Origin: Anthoceros angustus
Lineage: Eukaryota; Streptophyta; Anthocerotopsida; Anthocerotales; Anthocerotaceae
DNA: 64,000 nucleotides
Direction: 5' to 3'
Assembly: GCA_010909165.1 (NCBI GenBank)
Contig: VJWM01000187.1
Location: 372,001 to 436,000, forward strand
Shown: in pieces, positions 44,672-57,019 of the stretch
Numbering within the stretch: the first letter of the stretch is position 1
Layout: each line of letters begins with the position of its first letter
Notes under the pieces: model-generated
Database searches by the model: none
Seen by the model: only the letters and a program-made list of their open reading frames with translations
Told to the model about the DNA's origin: nothing
Program-made: the position numbers and the translations under genes

Positions 44672-45552
44672 GTTAACCCACGAGGGCTTTGGACAATGAG
44701 TGACTAAGCACAATGATTGTTTTTCAAGCGAAAGGATTCCACTGACCTTGAACCTTGACACCTTACGAGGGCTTGTCCAATGTTTATGAATATATGTAAG
44801 TCGCATCCCTCATTTATATACCCAAGTTTTCCTTGGCCCTTGGGAATCTTACGTGGAATTTTGCATCCGAAACCCCTAATTACCATGGGCCAAGGAACAA
44901 TCATCCTTGGATTTCGTCATCCCCTTTTTTTCCCCTTAAATTCGCCCCACTTCCTTCGAGGTTGATTCCGTCCTTGGACTTTGGCCTCACAAATTTTTCC
45001 ACAAAGTTCTTCTTTCGCACGGACGCCAAGAGTCCGCTAGCCTACTTCACTCGCCGGAGTCGCCGTCCTATTGACTCCCGACACCAAGGCCAAGATGCAC
45101 GGAGTCCGGCCTACCCGCACGATCGAGCCTCCCACTCCCCAATGCGACGCTCTCGCCCCACGGTTTAGGGTTATCGGGCCTACCACTCCCGAAAGGCGCC
45201 GTCCTTTCGGCCCTCCGTGAGACTTCTCACCGGTGAGTGCACGATGCCGTGCAATCCCGACCTGAATCGGTGAAGCTTGAGAAACCGCTTTAATTTTTGA
45301 AAGTGTTTCGTAGAAAGGGCCTATGTAAATTAGCCTACTTGTACCAAATATCAAAGGTTATCGCTCAAGCTATGTTGGAGCTTGAAATGACAACTTGCAT
45401 GCAGAGAAGGAAAGTCAACCAAGAACAACCTTTAGACTAAACCACATCCTTGTAGAGTGAAAACCAAGCGTGGGATGAAAACAATCACTACTATTCAAGT
45501 TTTGAAAGGGTGAGACCCCATTAAAAGCGCTTGGAGCCGCTTTTTAGAGGAC
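44672..45552 (+). repeat. R unit 4, left part
   Basis: Opens GTTAACCCACGAGGGC and is collinear with R2 and R3 to TTTTTAGAGGAC, where the Gypsy-1 LTR begins. R4 does not resume downstream within the window. Confidence 0.88.
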
Positions 45553-48154
45553 TCTATGAACGCCAAATTTTGGGTCCACGGTTGGAAGAGGGGCGATGCT
45601 CTTAGTTTTGTTCATATTAGTTAGGTTTTATTTTTCTTTTTTTCTTTTTCTCACCAATGTAATCGACGGAAGACAAAGAACAAGGAGTGGCAAGTGGAGA
45701 AGCGGAGATTTGAGCCCCCGAATCGGATACGTAAAGGAGGAAAACAGATTCAAAACGGGTCCAACGGATGAAGGACGAGGTCCTGGACAGTGAGGTCCGG
45801 AAAGTTTACGCTAGAGGAAGGTTCAAGGCCGAACCTCGCCAAGAAGGAGGGCCGGGTGCAGAGTGGCGGCGGCGCCAGTCACGCCCGCATCCGACATGCA
45901 ATGAGTAAAGTCCTTACTCCAAAAGACCGAGAAGGGTCTTCGCGAAGGACAGCGCGCAATTTCAGACCGAGCGAGCTTGAGGTGGTGCGCGAGCAGACAA
46001 AGTGCCGCGAAAGGAGGAAGAGGCGCAAAGACCAAGGAGGAGCGATGCATGCATATATAGAGAAATCGCCCTGGCGCCGGAGGAAGAAATCAGCCGCCCT
46101 TGGCCTTCTGTGGTTGAGGAATTCCAAACGTCCTGAAGGAAAAGGTCCTGGCCTTCTGGACAGGGAAATTTCGTCCTGGCCTTTGGGGTGTGGAAAATCC
46201 TTCCTCACCCTATATATGTAAGTAGAGGGGAGGCCGAGGTCGCCAAGCCAAGAATGAAGAACTGAGGCCAAACTCAAGGAGCTGGAGGGAGGACAGCCAC
46301 ATGGAGTAAGGAGCGTGAGGGAAGCAAGCAACGGAGGTCGACCAACGGTGGAAGGAAGAGGTAGCCCACCGGAGGAAAATGATGCATCGATGTCGGTCGC
46401 CAGAAGCAACGCCAGCTGATTATGCATGGCGAAGGGATACCGGAGGCATGGAAGAGAGATGCCGAGAATGTCACTTTACGCCTGCTTGAGTGAGGTGACG
46501 CTGAGAGGGATGCGCTATGGTAAGATAGCCTCGTGAGAGTGGCCCGAGGAATTTGATGAGATTTGTTTGAAGGGCCGGAGATGCAGTCCACTTACATGCT
46601 AGGGTCAACAAGTTCGCCAAGGAGATGCGCCTTGTTGACAAGGAAGTTGTTGGGTCCCCACGATGACGACAGGAGATTTTGGAAGAATTGCACCCTCAAC
46701 TTCGAGATCTGGACTTGGAGAGTGAAATGGATGCGTAAGGCTCAATGTGGAGGAGCCAATGGAAGAGGAAGAGATTTCCAGCAGCCGGTAGAGTTGGTGG
46801 GGTGTCTGGCGGCAGAGACCAACACCCAACCGCCTGGAGGTAATAATGGGCAGACAGATGTGGCTGAGAGGCCAAGGCTCTACAAGAGCGCCTGCAAGAG
46901 GGGTGGCCACCGCCTCATGACGCCGAGACAGTGGAGGTTCCCGTCATGACGACGAGTGAAGAGATCCTGACAGGGAGCCCAAGCCAAGAGGAGGAAGACG
47001 GTGGCGCCCGCCATGCCAACACCCAAGAAGAAGTAAAAATAGTTGGTAGGGAGTGAATGGGTCATTAAGACCCTAGGGGTTAGTGGGATTGTTAGGAGGT
47101 AGGTTAAGAACCTTTAAGAGGCCACCTACTTAAAACCGTAAGCAACCCCACCTACCCCACCGACTTAATTAATGCTAGGGTTTGGGGAGCTCCTATAAGA
47201 GGGGAGGAGCTCCCATAATAAAATGTCATGCCTTGCTCTCCGACCTGTGTGTCTTGCTACACAAGCGCATGCGGACTGAGAGGTGCATGGTGTCCGTAGG
47301 GTCTTGAGGTGACTGGTGAGGGCGGGCCCAAACCTTTCTTTCCGGAGGTAGCAGGGTAGCGCTCGAGTGAGGGAGCATTGTGGTTGCGTGCGCAGACTGC
47401 AAAGGGAAGACCCCTAGCAAAATCCAAAGACGGACGCCACTTGCCCAAATGTCCCTAGGTCCGTGAGGGCAATGCCCTATGATCTCGAGGCGCTGGCCGG
47501 GAGGCTGTGAGGGGCGCCTGTACGATAGTTAGCTAGGAAGAGGTAGATTAGAGAAGAGAGGAGAAGAGAGGAGAAAAGAGAGAAAAGAGAAAAGAAAAGA
47601 GAGAGCGAGAGAGTGAGAGCGAGAGAGTGAGAGCGAGAGAGGAAGAGAGGAGCTAGAGAGGATAGGGAGCAAGAGAGGAGAAGGAAGGAGCAAGAGAGAA
47701 AAGAAAAGACAAAAGAGAAGAGAGGAGGAAGAAACCTAGAAAAGAGAGGGAAGGTGAATTTCAAGTGGATAAGAGCTTGAGGGGCGGCCCCAAATTTGTC
47801 ATGAGAAGGGTCTTAGGGAGTGTAGGAACTACCTGGTGGGAGGATTGCCCATCAGACGGTGATTTGGGGTCCTGCCGCTGCATTGGGCGGCTGACGAGGT
47901 CCGCGCCGACGAGTCATCGCGCGAGGGTAGTGTGACTTACGAGGGTGGGTCACCCGTGGCGCCGGTAGGAGGGGCGCTAGTCACCGGGCGCCAGACGGAG
48001 CCGAGAGAGTCGAGAGGTCACCGTGGAGGGCGCACCTCCATCCGCGGGAAGGGCTCCCCACCCTTCGTGGGAACGAAACCCACCGACGAACCGAAGTGGG
48101 ATAAGTGTGGCCGCCATGGCTGAGGGTTCCGGGGTCCCGGAACCTCCCACCACA
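45553..48154 (+). repeat. Gypsy-1 5' LTR (~2.6 kb)
   Basis: Aligned end to end with the solo LTR at 59,918-62,539, from GAACGCCAAATTTTGGGTCC to CCGGAACCTCCCACCACA. It contains TATATATG near 46,207, a second TATA-like CTATAAGAG at 47,192, and AATAAA at 47,217-47,222. An ORF of 128 codons (46,563-46,949) is partly kept in the other copy (RVKWMRKAQCGGANGRGR is shared). Confidence 0.82.
47535..47760 (+). repeat. AG-rich microsatellite tract in the LTR
   Basis: About 220 bp of almost pure purine (AGAGAGGAGAAG, GAGCGAGAGAGTGAG). The homologous tract in the solo LTR is 61,935-62,150, with different unit numbers. It is the source of the Leu/Ser-rich minus-strand ORFs here, which are not genes. Confidence 0.9.
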
Positions 48155-48229
48155 TTTTTGGCTCGGGAGTGGGTGTGTGTTTTTCTTTGTTCGAATGGAG
48201 AGTGTGAAGATGTACGCCGATGACCGGAG

Positions 48230-49620
48230 GACGTGGTGAACGAAGAGCATCCGGAGGAAGGTCATCTCCATATATTTCACCAAGAGAGTTGCGACACGGA
48301 GGAATCAATCATGAAGAAGTCCGAGAGAACGACGCTGAGGGAGGAAGAGGATTTTGTGCCTTCACCGACGCACTTGAAGAAGAAGATTTTGCACTTCACG
48401 TGAAGGTGAAGAGTTGGAAGAACCAAGAAGGGACAAACATGATCCGTGAAGTACGGAGTGCGACACATTGAGAGAGACAACGGAAGTCCTCAAGACAAGA
48501 ATCGCATCTCCGTGAGGCATATACAGTAGGTGTACCAACGGAAGGTCGGCGCACTGCTCGCCAGAGATGACACCTGTGGGTGGTGTCCAGGTCACCATGT
48601 TGGGAGCAGCGCAAGCAACACACAACAGGCCCAACATGAGTGGAGTTGGCAGGAGGCACCACGAGGAGGAGGTGGCTCATTGCACCACATAGTCGCAGAT
48701 GTGAAGTTTGGAGACAAGAAGAAGGGAGACGATGCGAGGCTTTTATTCGCACGCTTGAGCATGTCTCTCATGCTAATTTAGAGGATTCGGGACCGCTTGC
48801 GAATTTTTCCGGTTTGTTAAGAGGACACGCACAACGGGTACAAGAGGGACGTATGGGACCACCACCGATGATTGGGAAGACTTCAAATCGTAGTTCCTAA
48901 CAAGGTTTAGAGGGTTGAGTCACGGACATCATACATTGGCGAGATTGAGGACTCTCCGCAGGAGAAAGAAGGAAACGCCAGATGATTACGTGGAGAGGTT
49001 CTACATCTTGGATCTGCCCAAGGTGTAGACCAGCTTGTGAGGTCCTACCACGAGGCTCTATGAGCAGCGTTAGATTGGTTTGTAAGTGGGTTGCCCACTA
49101 AGATGGATGTTTACGTCGGAGAGGAACGACTACGCCGCAAGGAGCATTGAAGTTGGCTGAAGATTACGAGGCATGGAGCTTGGTCGTCAAGGAAGAAGTG
49201 AGGGAGCATGGGAAGCAGGCAGATCCTCCGCCTCCCTCGCCCTCTCATTCTTCGCCTCTTCACACGACACTAACAAGGAAGTGCGCATCGAGTCACCCAC
49301 GGATGAGGAGTCGACAGAGCCTACGAAAGGAGAATGAAGAAGGATTTGGAGAAGATTAAGCGAAGACAAGAAGAGGCCGAGCGCCAAGAGAAAGACAAGA
49401 AGGGTAAAGGAGCTAAGAGAGGAGCAACGCCATGTGGTGGAGGTCTAAACAACCAAATTGAGGCTTTGACAAGGAGATTGATGAATTGGAGGTCAAAGCG
49501 TAATCAGCGCCTAGGAGATCTCCTTCACATAGTGTATTGTTCGATCCGTCACCAATCGTGCCATACGAATCGAGAGTGTCAAAGCGCCAAGACATGCAAC
49601 AACTGTAGAAGCCTACACGT
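48230..49620 (+). pseudogene. Gypsy-1 gag
   Basis: Frameshifted coding sequence with a retrotransposon-gag core between 48,880 and 49,200: FRGLSHGHHTLARLRTLRRR (48,905-48,965), then ETPDDYVERFY (48,972-49,005) and LKLAEDYEAW. A Lys/Glu/Arg-rich stretch follows (49,334-49,430). The pattern of a Leu-rich block, then DDYVERF, matches Ty3/gypsy capsids. Confidence 0.65.
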
Positions 49621-50539
49621 GACTACCGGTATGTTGATGAAGCTTACCAAGTACAAGCGTGTGGAGGACGACCACCGCCAATGAGGCCAACTTACCAACC
49701 GACGCCTTCAGTGGATGCGCTATAGTTCACGACCGCCACCAGACCGTGGAGGCCGGATCCTTCACAACGCCCAATGTCTGCCTCGTGGATGTTGTTTTAA
49801 CTGGAATGCCAGTCACTATGCTGCATCGCCCGAACCTCGACGGTAGGCTATGTGCCCTTCTCGCTGTGTATGCAAAGAATTGGGGCACAAAGTGGGAGAT
49901 CCAAGGTGCCGAGTGTTACGCATCGTGCCTATACGGCCGTGAGTCGAATCACCAACCAAGAACGGAGACAATCCCCATCAACACGAGACCATCGCAGCTA
50001 ACACGCCTGTTGACGGTGGAGGCTAAGAAGAAGAAGAACCACAAGAGGCTTTGCAGGTCTACTCAGGGATTGTGGAAGAAGGATATGCAGGAGAAGTAAG
50101 TGATGGAGAAGATCCCTTGGTGGCTAGGGTCACCACACGATCCGAAAGGCGAGAGAAGGAACGAAGGGTAGACCGACCAAGGAGAAGATGCATAAGAAGA
50201 AGAGGAAGGTGCGCGAGGATTCACCTTGGCCACCGAGACGAGACAAGGGACACCTATCCGGTGTTGGAGGAGGATGACGAGAAGGAGAGTCCAGAGGTTA
50301 CGAGGCGAGAGGAGATCAACCACTCATGAGGGAGGTGGAGACCCACGCTTCCACACATCGCAAGGAAGTCGTGATGTTGGAAGATGAATCGAGGAGGCCG
50401 ACTCACGATCGAAAAGGGTCTCTTTTGCTGAATCTGCAGTGAGTGACCCGTGGAAGACAAGAAGCGCAAGGAGAGGCGCCAAGTGAGGAACAACCAAGAG
50501 AGGGGTTGCGCCACTAGTAGAGACCGCAAGAGGGGTTCT

Positions 50540-51330
50540 AGCATCAAAGATTTCTAGCTTTGCGATGCGCTACTTGATCAAGAGTTTGTAGTGAGCTTGA
50601 GACCTCTTGGCGGAGTCCAAGATCGAGGAAGATCGTGAAGGAGGCGGGGATACCAGAGCCACTAGAGGTAAGGAGCATGCAAGTGGAAGTTAACGCTGGA
50701 GCTGGTTGATTGTGGAGCCCCGATTGAGATTGAGATAGCAGGTGGTGTTTAGTGCCGATGTCCCTTTGGACACGGATCCGGAGTGAATTTGATGACCAAG
50801 AGACAAGACATCGACTTGGGTTTACAATTCCATTCGTGTCTTCACGAATGGCGGACTGCACCAAGAGAAAGCCTTTGCAGAACATCCCCACGGTGATTGG
50901 AGGTATCACCTTCAACTGACCTACATTGTGATGAGACCCACGGACTTGGGGTACAAGGTACTTCTTGGGAGGCCGTGGTGTATGGGACTTGCATCTTTGA
51001 TTTTGGGAGGCGTGGAGTTACTTGTGTCGAAAGGTGACAGTCCCAAAGACACAGATCGTGGAGCGATCACTCACGAAGGGGAGACCGAGTCTCACGGCTG
51101 TGATACACTGTGGAAGTTCGTCCGGAGTAATTTGGCTTACCAAGGACCAGCCAAAGCAATGATATGGTGTATGGGGGACAGGGATCCCATGTTTTCACCC
51201 GAATCGGAGGAAGAAGATTTGGAGGATGAGGAGCACCGAGAGGGTGCCTTTGAAGGGTCACGCCCACGATCACGACTTTCCAGGAAGGATCAGCACGAGT
51301 GTGGGCGTGAGCCAAGGGAGTTTATGTAGA
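50540..51330 (+). pseudogene. Gypsy-1 protease region
   Basis: YIVMRPTDLGYKVLLGRPW (50,920-50,976) is the conserved end of the aspartic protease in plant gypsy elements. Upstream frames (50,800-50,900) read IPFVSSRMADC and NIPTVIGGITF. The catalytic DTG/DSG is not readable because of frameshifts. The acidic linker after it (51,200-51,240) leads to RT. Confidence 0.65.
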
Positions 51331-51439
51331 CCGACGCGGAGGACATGGAGTTGAAGCCGCAAAAGTGTGAAAGTTTCCAAGTATCTCACCGACGAGCAAG
51401 AGGAGTTGAAGGCCTTACTAAGGAAGTACATAGATGTAT

Positions 51440-52190
51440 TTGCCTTTAATCGATATGACTGGGATTCCTCAAGAGCTAGGAATCCATCGCATTGACCTCA
51501 AGGAGGGAAGCACTCGAGTGAAGCAAGACTGCCTCAATCCCAAGTACTCCATGGTTGTGAAGGACCAATTGGACCAAGATTTAGAGGCGGGTGATTTATC
51601 CGGTTCTCACCAAATAGGCGCCCATCGTGGTGGTTCCCAAGAAGCAACAAGGCAAGGTTCGTGTTGTCAAGATTTCGTGGAGGCTCAACGGGAACGAAGA
51701 AGGACCACCATCCACTACCCTTCATGGATAGCGCTTTTGGACACGGTGGCGGGTCATGAAATGTACAGCTTCCTAGATGGCTATTCGTTACAATCAAATC
51801 ACGCCACGCAAGGAGGATCAAGACAAGACCACTTTCACCACGGATTGGGGACGCTTGCTCACGCCAAGCTTCCATTCGACTGCAATGCCCCCAACTTTCC
51901 AACGAGTGGTAAAGATCTTTAGAGATTTTCTTCGCAAGTTCATGGAAGTGTTTCTTGACGATTTTGTGTCTTTGGGAGGCAACACTCACATTGGGAACAT
52001 CCCGGTGTTTTCAACGCTTGAGACCAACCTAAAACTTCACCCAAGTGTTTTTTCGGATGACGGAGGGATTCTCCTCACCATCGAGTTTCAAAGACGAGGA
52101 CTCCAAGTGGACATGGAGAAAGTCAAGGTGATCGCAGAGATGGATGCACCCTACAGCAGTCGAGCTTAGGGTTAGTCGGCTATTACAGGA
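51440..52190 (+). pseudogene. Gypsy-1 reverse transcriptase
   Basis: Landmarks: GIPQELGIHRIDLKEGS (51,462-51,512), LNPKYSMVVKDQLDQ (51,533-51,577), VAGHEMYSFLDGYS (51,747-51,788), TTFTTDWG (51,827-51,850), and EVFLDDF with the catalytic Asp pair (51,945-51,965). The region between 51,600 and 51,740 is frameshifted. Copies the element RNA into DNA. Confidence 0.82.
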
Positions 52191-52199
52191 GATTCACAA

Positions 52200-52720
52200 A
52201 GATTTTGCAAAGAAGGCAGCCCCTAACCCACTCACAAAGAAGGACGAGCATTTGAGTGGACAATGGAAAGAGAAGAAGCCAACAACTAAAGAGGAGTTTG
52301 GTGGAGGCACCCACCTTGAGACCACCAAATTGGGAACCATTTCACGGTACGTGGATGTTCTGATGCGCTTGGGGCTATTCTCGAGCCGGGACTAAGAGAA
52401 GAGGGATCATCCTATCTTCTACGCGGATTGATGACGCGAGAGAAATTACTCACGATCGAGAGGAGGCGTTGGGAATCATCTACGCATGCAAGAAGTTTCG
52501 CCACTACCTCTTGGCCTCGCAAGGTAACCTTCCACGTTGATCATTTTGTCAAGTACCTAGTGAACAAGCCGGATTTGTCGGGAAGAATTGCTCGATGGAT
52601 TCTTTTGCCGCAAGAGTTTGATTTTGATGTTGAGACGCGAGCGGTAAGAGACACATCAACGGGATTTCATCTCGAGGTTGAGAACAATCGAAAGGTCCGG
52701 AGACGACGATAGGTTTCGAC
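52200..52720 (+). pseudogene. Gypsy-1 RNase H
   Basis: ACKKFRHYLLASQ (52,485-52,525) and YLVNKPDLSGRIARWILLPQ (52,556-52,615), followed by EFDFDVETRA, match the second half of gypsy RNase H. The usual tail is not readable beyond about 52,650. No integrase follows. Confidence 0.8.
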
Positions 52721-52993
52721 GAGGAGTTGGTCATGACCACCTGTAGGATGAAGAGGAAGTTACAACAAGGGCGATAGTATGTAAGAGCAGCGGGCCGAGG
52801 GTAGGGCAGTGTGGTCCAACACCGGATCCTAATCGCAGAGGAGTTCGATCGACTTCGGACAATGAGAGACGCCTAACGACAGATAGCAGCAGATGCGAGA
52901 ATCGTGAGGACGTGCCATGAGTCCTCAACCAAGATCGCAAGGAGCCGTTTCACAAGGCGCAACGCCGCGCCTTTCGGCGGACAGATACACAAA
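52721..52993 (+). other. Gypsy-1 remnant between RNase H and the copia LTR
   Basis: About 270 bp with no protein motif I recognise. It forms the left flank of the copia element and ends CAGATACACAAA at the LTR edge. Confidence 0.5.
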
Positions 52994-53212
52994 TGATGAG
53001 AATCACATGCTTTAGCAATATGTGTTGCATTACATTCATATAGAAAGTACATGCCTTTATGTAGGCAAGGTAGTTGTAACCAATAAGTGGTTGTAATAAC
53101 TAACCAATTAAATAACTACTAAAAGAAACTACCTAGAGCCCTAAGGACTAAATTAATTATTAAGTCCTAGGTGCCCTAGTGAAGAGTGCCCTAATAGTAA
53201 GCTATTTTATCA
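52994..53212 (-). repeat. Copia 3' LTR
   Basis: 219 bp, starting (minus sense) TGATAAAATAG and ending ATTCTCATCA. It differs from the partner LTR by a few substitutions and small indels, including a 3-base ACT repeat (53,114-53,119). Confidence 0.9.
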
Positions 53213-53225
53213 CTCCCACTCACTA
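53213..53225 (-). promoter_or_regulatory. Copia polypurine tract
   Basis: CTCCCACTCACTA on the plus strand is a purine run (GTGAGTGGGAG) on the element's sense strand, directly before the 3' LTR. It primes second-strand DNA. Confidence 0.7.
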
Positions 53226-54840
53226 TGAACTAGGGGTGATTTTCCCAAAAAGAGGTCTAGGAAAAACTAGTCTAGTAAAAACTAGTCCCTAACTAAACTT
53301 TACTTAAAGGCATAAAACTTAAAAAAACTGAAAGTAATAATCACTATTAAATAACTCCCACTTAAGGAGAACGAGATGAGAAACTAATAACCCAACTTCA
53401 GAAAATAGGTGGAATTAAAACTAATTAAAAGTATTTAAGGGATTTATATATAGGAAAATCCAGAAAATACCTAATTTCCGAAAAGGAAAATCAAAAGGAT
53501 AATGGGTAATACCCTTCTTCCTCAAACTTCACGAAACGCGATCCGACAACTTGGTTGGTACATGTGCGGATGGCGGAGGAGTGGCTACCGCAGCGCCCAA
53601 TCCCCACGGAGGAGGCGCCACGGCGCCATCGCCTGTGTCCGAGCCCCGCGGCCCTCTCGCCGCGCCGCCAGTAGGCGGGCGCCTTCCAATGTCCGGCGTC
53701 CTTGCGCAAGGACGCCACGGGGCGCTCAGGCGCCAAACAAGAAGGAGAGGCCCCTACCGCTGATGCATCGTGTCCTGGTGATGAAGAGTCTCCGCCCATG
53801 ACCTCGCCTTTCGAAAGAAATCTCGCATTTGTCATTGATCGACCTCATCCTCGGAGGATGGCTGAACCAGGAGATGCCTAAGGATCCCACAGGGACGCTC
53901 CAGAAGAGGAAAGCAAGTCCGTATGTAAGATTGCGTCTTCATTTTACCATGTCTTCATTTCCGCCATGTCTTCATTTGTGAAGCAATTCGGATGTGCTCA
54001 CCAAAGGGAAGCGACCTAGGTGATGAGGACGTGCCTTCTCAATGAATGATGCTCGCCGAAAATGCCCACCGCCAAAAGTGTTTGTAGGAAAGATTGCTTG
54101 CCCATCTTATGCTTCTAAGAAGAAGCTATGACACAAGTGGATTACAAGGATGCTAACTTGATGGATAAAGATGACACGATACATGGGTGGAGCGGCATGG
54201 GGAGGATATGACAAGGAAGGGCTGAAAAGAAAGGTGCAATATATTAAATAAGGGTTATCCGATTTAAGCATCCTAATTTCTATATGAGTTTTAGGATCTA
54301 ATAACCTAGCATAAATTTTCTGCTTGATGCGTAAACACATTTTGTTTCCTAAGTGTATTAAAGACAAAAACATGGGCTATTATAAGCAATTCTACCAAAA
54401 GGTGACCAGGAAAATAAAGTATACATACTCACCTTAGGTTTAAGTGAAAAGGAGATGTCGGACTCCTATATATGTGAGGAAACTACCATCCACATGATAA
54501 AATAGCAAGTCTCCCATGTGAGGAATTCAGGACATATCAAACATATTTTCAGAGGTTTTTGGTGCTAAGGGAATTTATTGTTTTAATCACATAAATACTG
54601 CTTAAATATTATTTTTATTTTTAATATAAATATTCCAGGTTCTATGTTGGCTGCCTATGAAGAGGAAGGGGGGATGACCTAAGCTATTTTGAGATAGAAG
54701 AAGAAAAATGTTCAGAAAAATAGTAAGACAATAATTTTTGGGCTAAGATTTTAAGGTTATCTTAAATCGGCCCTAAGCTAGGGGTGAGTATTAGGTTAAA
54801 GGTTTGGACAGTGTCCATTATACCCAAACATTTCATGTGT
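53226..54840. other. Extra ~1.6 kb between copia pol and 3' LTR
   Basis: Copia elements normally have little sequence here. It includes a sharply bounded GC-rich island (53,510-53,830) with a minus-strand 114-codon ORF, surrounded by AT-rich sequence, and an 88-codon minus ORF (54,373-54,107). I recognise no envelope-like or other domain. It may be a captured or inserted segment. Confidence 0.5.
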
Positions 54841-55330
54841 TTCCTATGTAACTCAATTCCCAATGACTTTGTTAATAAATCAAGACATTGTCTAAAGTTT
54901 GAACATAACTAATATTTATGGTTTGATCTTCTAACTTTTCCCTAGTGTAGTATACTCAACATATATTAGTTCTAGAATGAAAACAGGATTTCGTGCAAGT
55001 GCAATGGCACCGGCTATCACTAAACAAAGATGTAGGCTTAAGTTGAGGATGGTGAAGTTCACTCAAAACTAACGGACCACACTATGTCTTTAGAACCGAG
55101 GTTAGTACCACTATTCGATTGACAAAGCTATAGTAGGTTGTTTCTTACTTGAGGATATTGGTGCTCCCAAGAGTAATACACCGACATGATTGTGTCGGGG
55201 TCACAGATAGTCGGCATCAAGAGATATGCCGTTAGAGTTAATGTGTTGATAGCGTATGCTTGAACATCGTGTACATAGTGCCTTTAAGGTATCTGAATAT
55301 ACGCTTACATCCAAAGGCTCACGGGTTCTC
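54841..55330 (-). pseudogene. Copia RNase H
   Basis: Minus-strand frames read YLKGT-like sequence near 55,285, DPDTIMS near 55,190, WEHQYPQ/KKQPTIALS equivalents (about 55,150-55,110) and DLLTKSLGIE at the end (about 54,885-54,850). The order matches the copia RNase H terminus. Frameshifted every 50-100 bp. Confidence 0.72.
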
Positions 55331-55339
55331 CAAGAATTG

Positions 55340-55960
55340 TGAGCGAACCGACTTCAAAAGATATATCGGTCTCGTAAAATTGCATAAATATATTAGAGTG
55401 CCAACAGATGTCGATGGAACGACATTTCTAGCTTTTCACTGTTTGGGACTCATATCTCGAGGTGTCAACACCACTTGCAAAAGGTGTGGGTGCGCTGCAT
55501 CCTCAAGTCCAAATTTAGCTAAACTCTCCTTAATATACTTGGTTTGAACTATACTTAGAGTCTTATTACCTCTATTTCAGAGAACACCAAGTGCATATGT
55601 CATTTCTCCTAGATCGGACATCTCAAATAGAGTCCTAAGCCATGCTTTAGTTTCGCTAGGAGTGAGGGAGTTTGTTGCCATAAAACATCATCAACATAAA
55701 GTAGAAGATAAAATATATCATTGCGATATTAGGATGTACATACATCAGGCTTTAAATCCTCTCCCAATAAGTTGTAAGGGGGTTGAATTTGTAGACCTTG
55801 ATACCTTGATGAGCCAATAAATCTTGTACTTGAATGCTTTGATATTTCTAACATACAATGCTGAATAACATATCATGTGGATCAAAATCAGAAGGTGGTC
55901 ATAGAAGGCTTCTTGCCAATGAATTTTCATATGGAGTCATACCTTGAACTGATGTAGGCA
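55340..55960 (-). pseudogene. Copia reverse transcriptase
   Basis: YLLLYVDDVL on the minus strand (about 55,710-55,681) is the copia catalytic box with its Asp pair. Downstream frames give MSDLGEMTYALGV-like sequence (55,625-55,580). Upstream, the palm is only partly legible. Confidence 0.8.
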
Positions 55961-55999
55961 ATCGATTCATGAGATAGGTTGTCTTAGGAGGGCCTCAAT

Positions 56000-56560
56000 A
56001 AGCCTTAGATAACTTAGCTTGTACCAATAAGCAACCTGTGATCTCTTGAGGCGTAGATTCTTGTTCTCGCCACGCCATTTTGTTGAGGAGTGTAGACAAT
56101 CAGAAGTTGTTGAGCTATACCGACAAAATCCTCAAATTCGAGATGTAAACTCTCCACCATTGTCGGAACGTAAGGTCTTGAGTTTGTGATCAGAAGTCTC
56201 ACCCATTTCATGTAGTCCTTGAAGAAGTGAAAGGCATCACTCTTGTTTTTGATGTAGGAAAAGACAAACGAGAGAAATCATCCGTGAAGGTCAAAAATAT
56301 CTACTACCACTAAAGGAGGGTGTAGACAAGGGTCCACAAATGTCTGTGCACTATCTCTAAAGGTGACTTGGCCCTTTGTGGAGATTTATTTTGAAAGGCT
56401 CTTGATGTCGCTTTAGTGAGGACACAAGATTCGCACCAAGGTAGGTGTTCAACCTTTGCAAGGCAAGGGGTTCTATATAAAGCTCCCTTAGACATTTGGA
56501 TTAATTTTTGACTATTAGGATGACCAAGGCGACAATGCCAAAGCATGGTTTGGGTAGGTG
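56000..56560 (-). pseudogene. Copia GAG-pre-integrase and integrase
   Basis: LWHCRLGHPNSQKLIQMSKG (56,543-56,484) and CESCVLTKATSRAF (56,434-56,393) form the HHCC zinc finger. VYTPQQNGVAR (56,097-56,065), with SRPYVPTMVESLHLEFEDF upstream, is the catalytic-core end. The middle of the core (56,220-56,320) is eroded. Confidence 0.82.
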
Positions 56561-57019
56561 TGGGTTTGGAATGGCAACATTAGCGTAATGGGTGGCTCCC
56601 ACTTGTACCGACAATCTATAGAGACCATCATCTAAAGTGTCGTGCAGATTGTATAGTTTCTATCACTTATGAAAGAGAGAAGACAACTATCAGATAAAGG
56701 ATCACCGCAGAGTGTGTTCTTGACAAAGACTTGCATGATCTAGATTCTTGCACATTGAAGGAACATGGAGGACTTGATGAAGATGAAGAACGACCGAATC
56801 ACACTTGAATACAATCAACCGACACCCGCTATGGGTAGGTTGTGATCATCTCCGTGAGGATGATCGATGTCCTGGTCGTGAGTAAGACTCAAAAGAGTTT
56901 CGTAACAAATATGTGAAGTAGCTCCAAGTCTAAGTACCATGAGGTATTGGAGGGCTTGGAAGAAGCCAAGCACAGTGAGTAATCGCTGGAGTTGAGGAAG
57001 ATTGTTTCTTCACGCAATG

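Larger units (their letters stand above)
45553..52993 (+). mobile_element. Gypsy-1: Ty3/gypsy retrotransposon, 3' truncated
   Basis: A 2.6-kb 5' LTR, then gag, protease region, RT and RNase H on the plus strand. Coding signal stops near 52,720, and a copia LTR starts at 52,994, so integrase and the 3' LTR are absent. A TGG-initiated candidate primer-binding site (TGGCTCGGGAGTGGG at 48,159) lies 4 bp after the LTR; I cannot assign its tRNA. Confidence 0.82.

Noticed and set aside
47477-47764. Leu/Ser-rich minus-strand ORF that looks like a membrane protein (also 61,878-62,111)
   Set aside because: It is the complement of an AG-rich microsatellite whose length differs between the two LTR copies.
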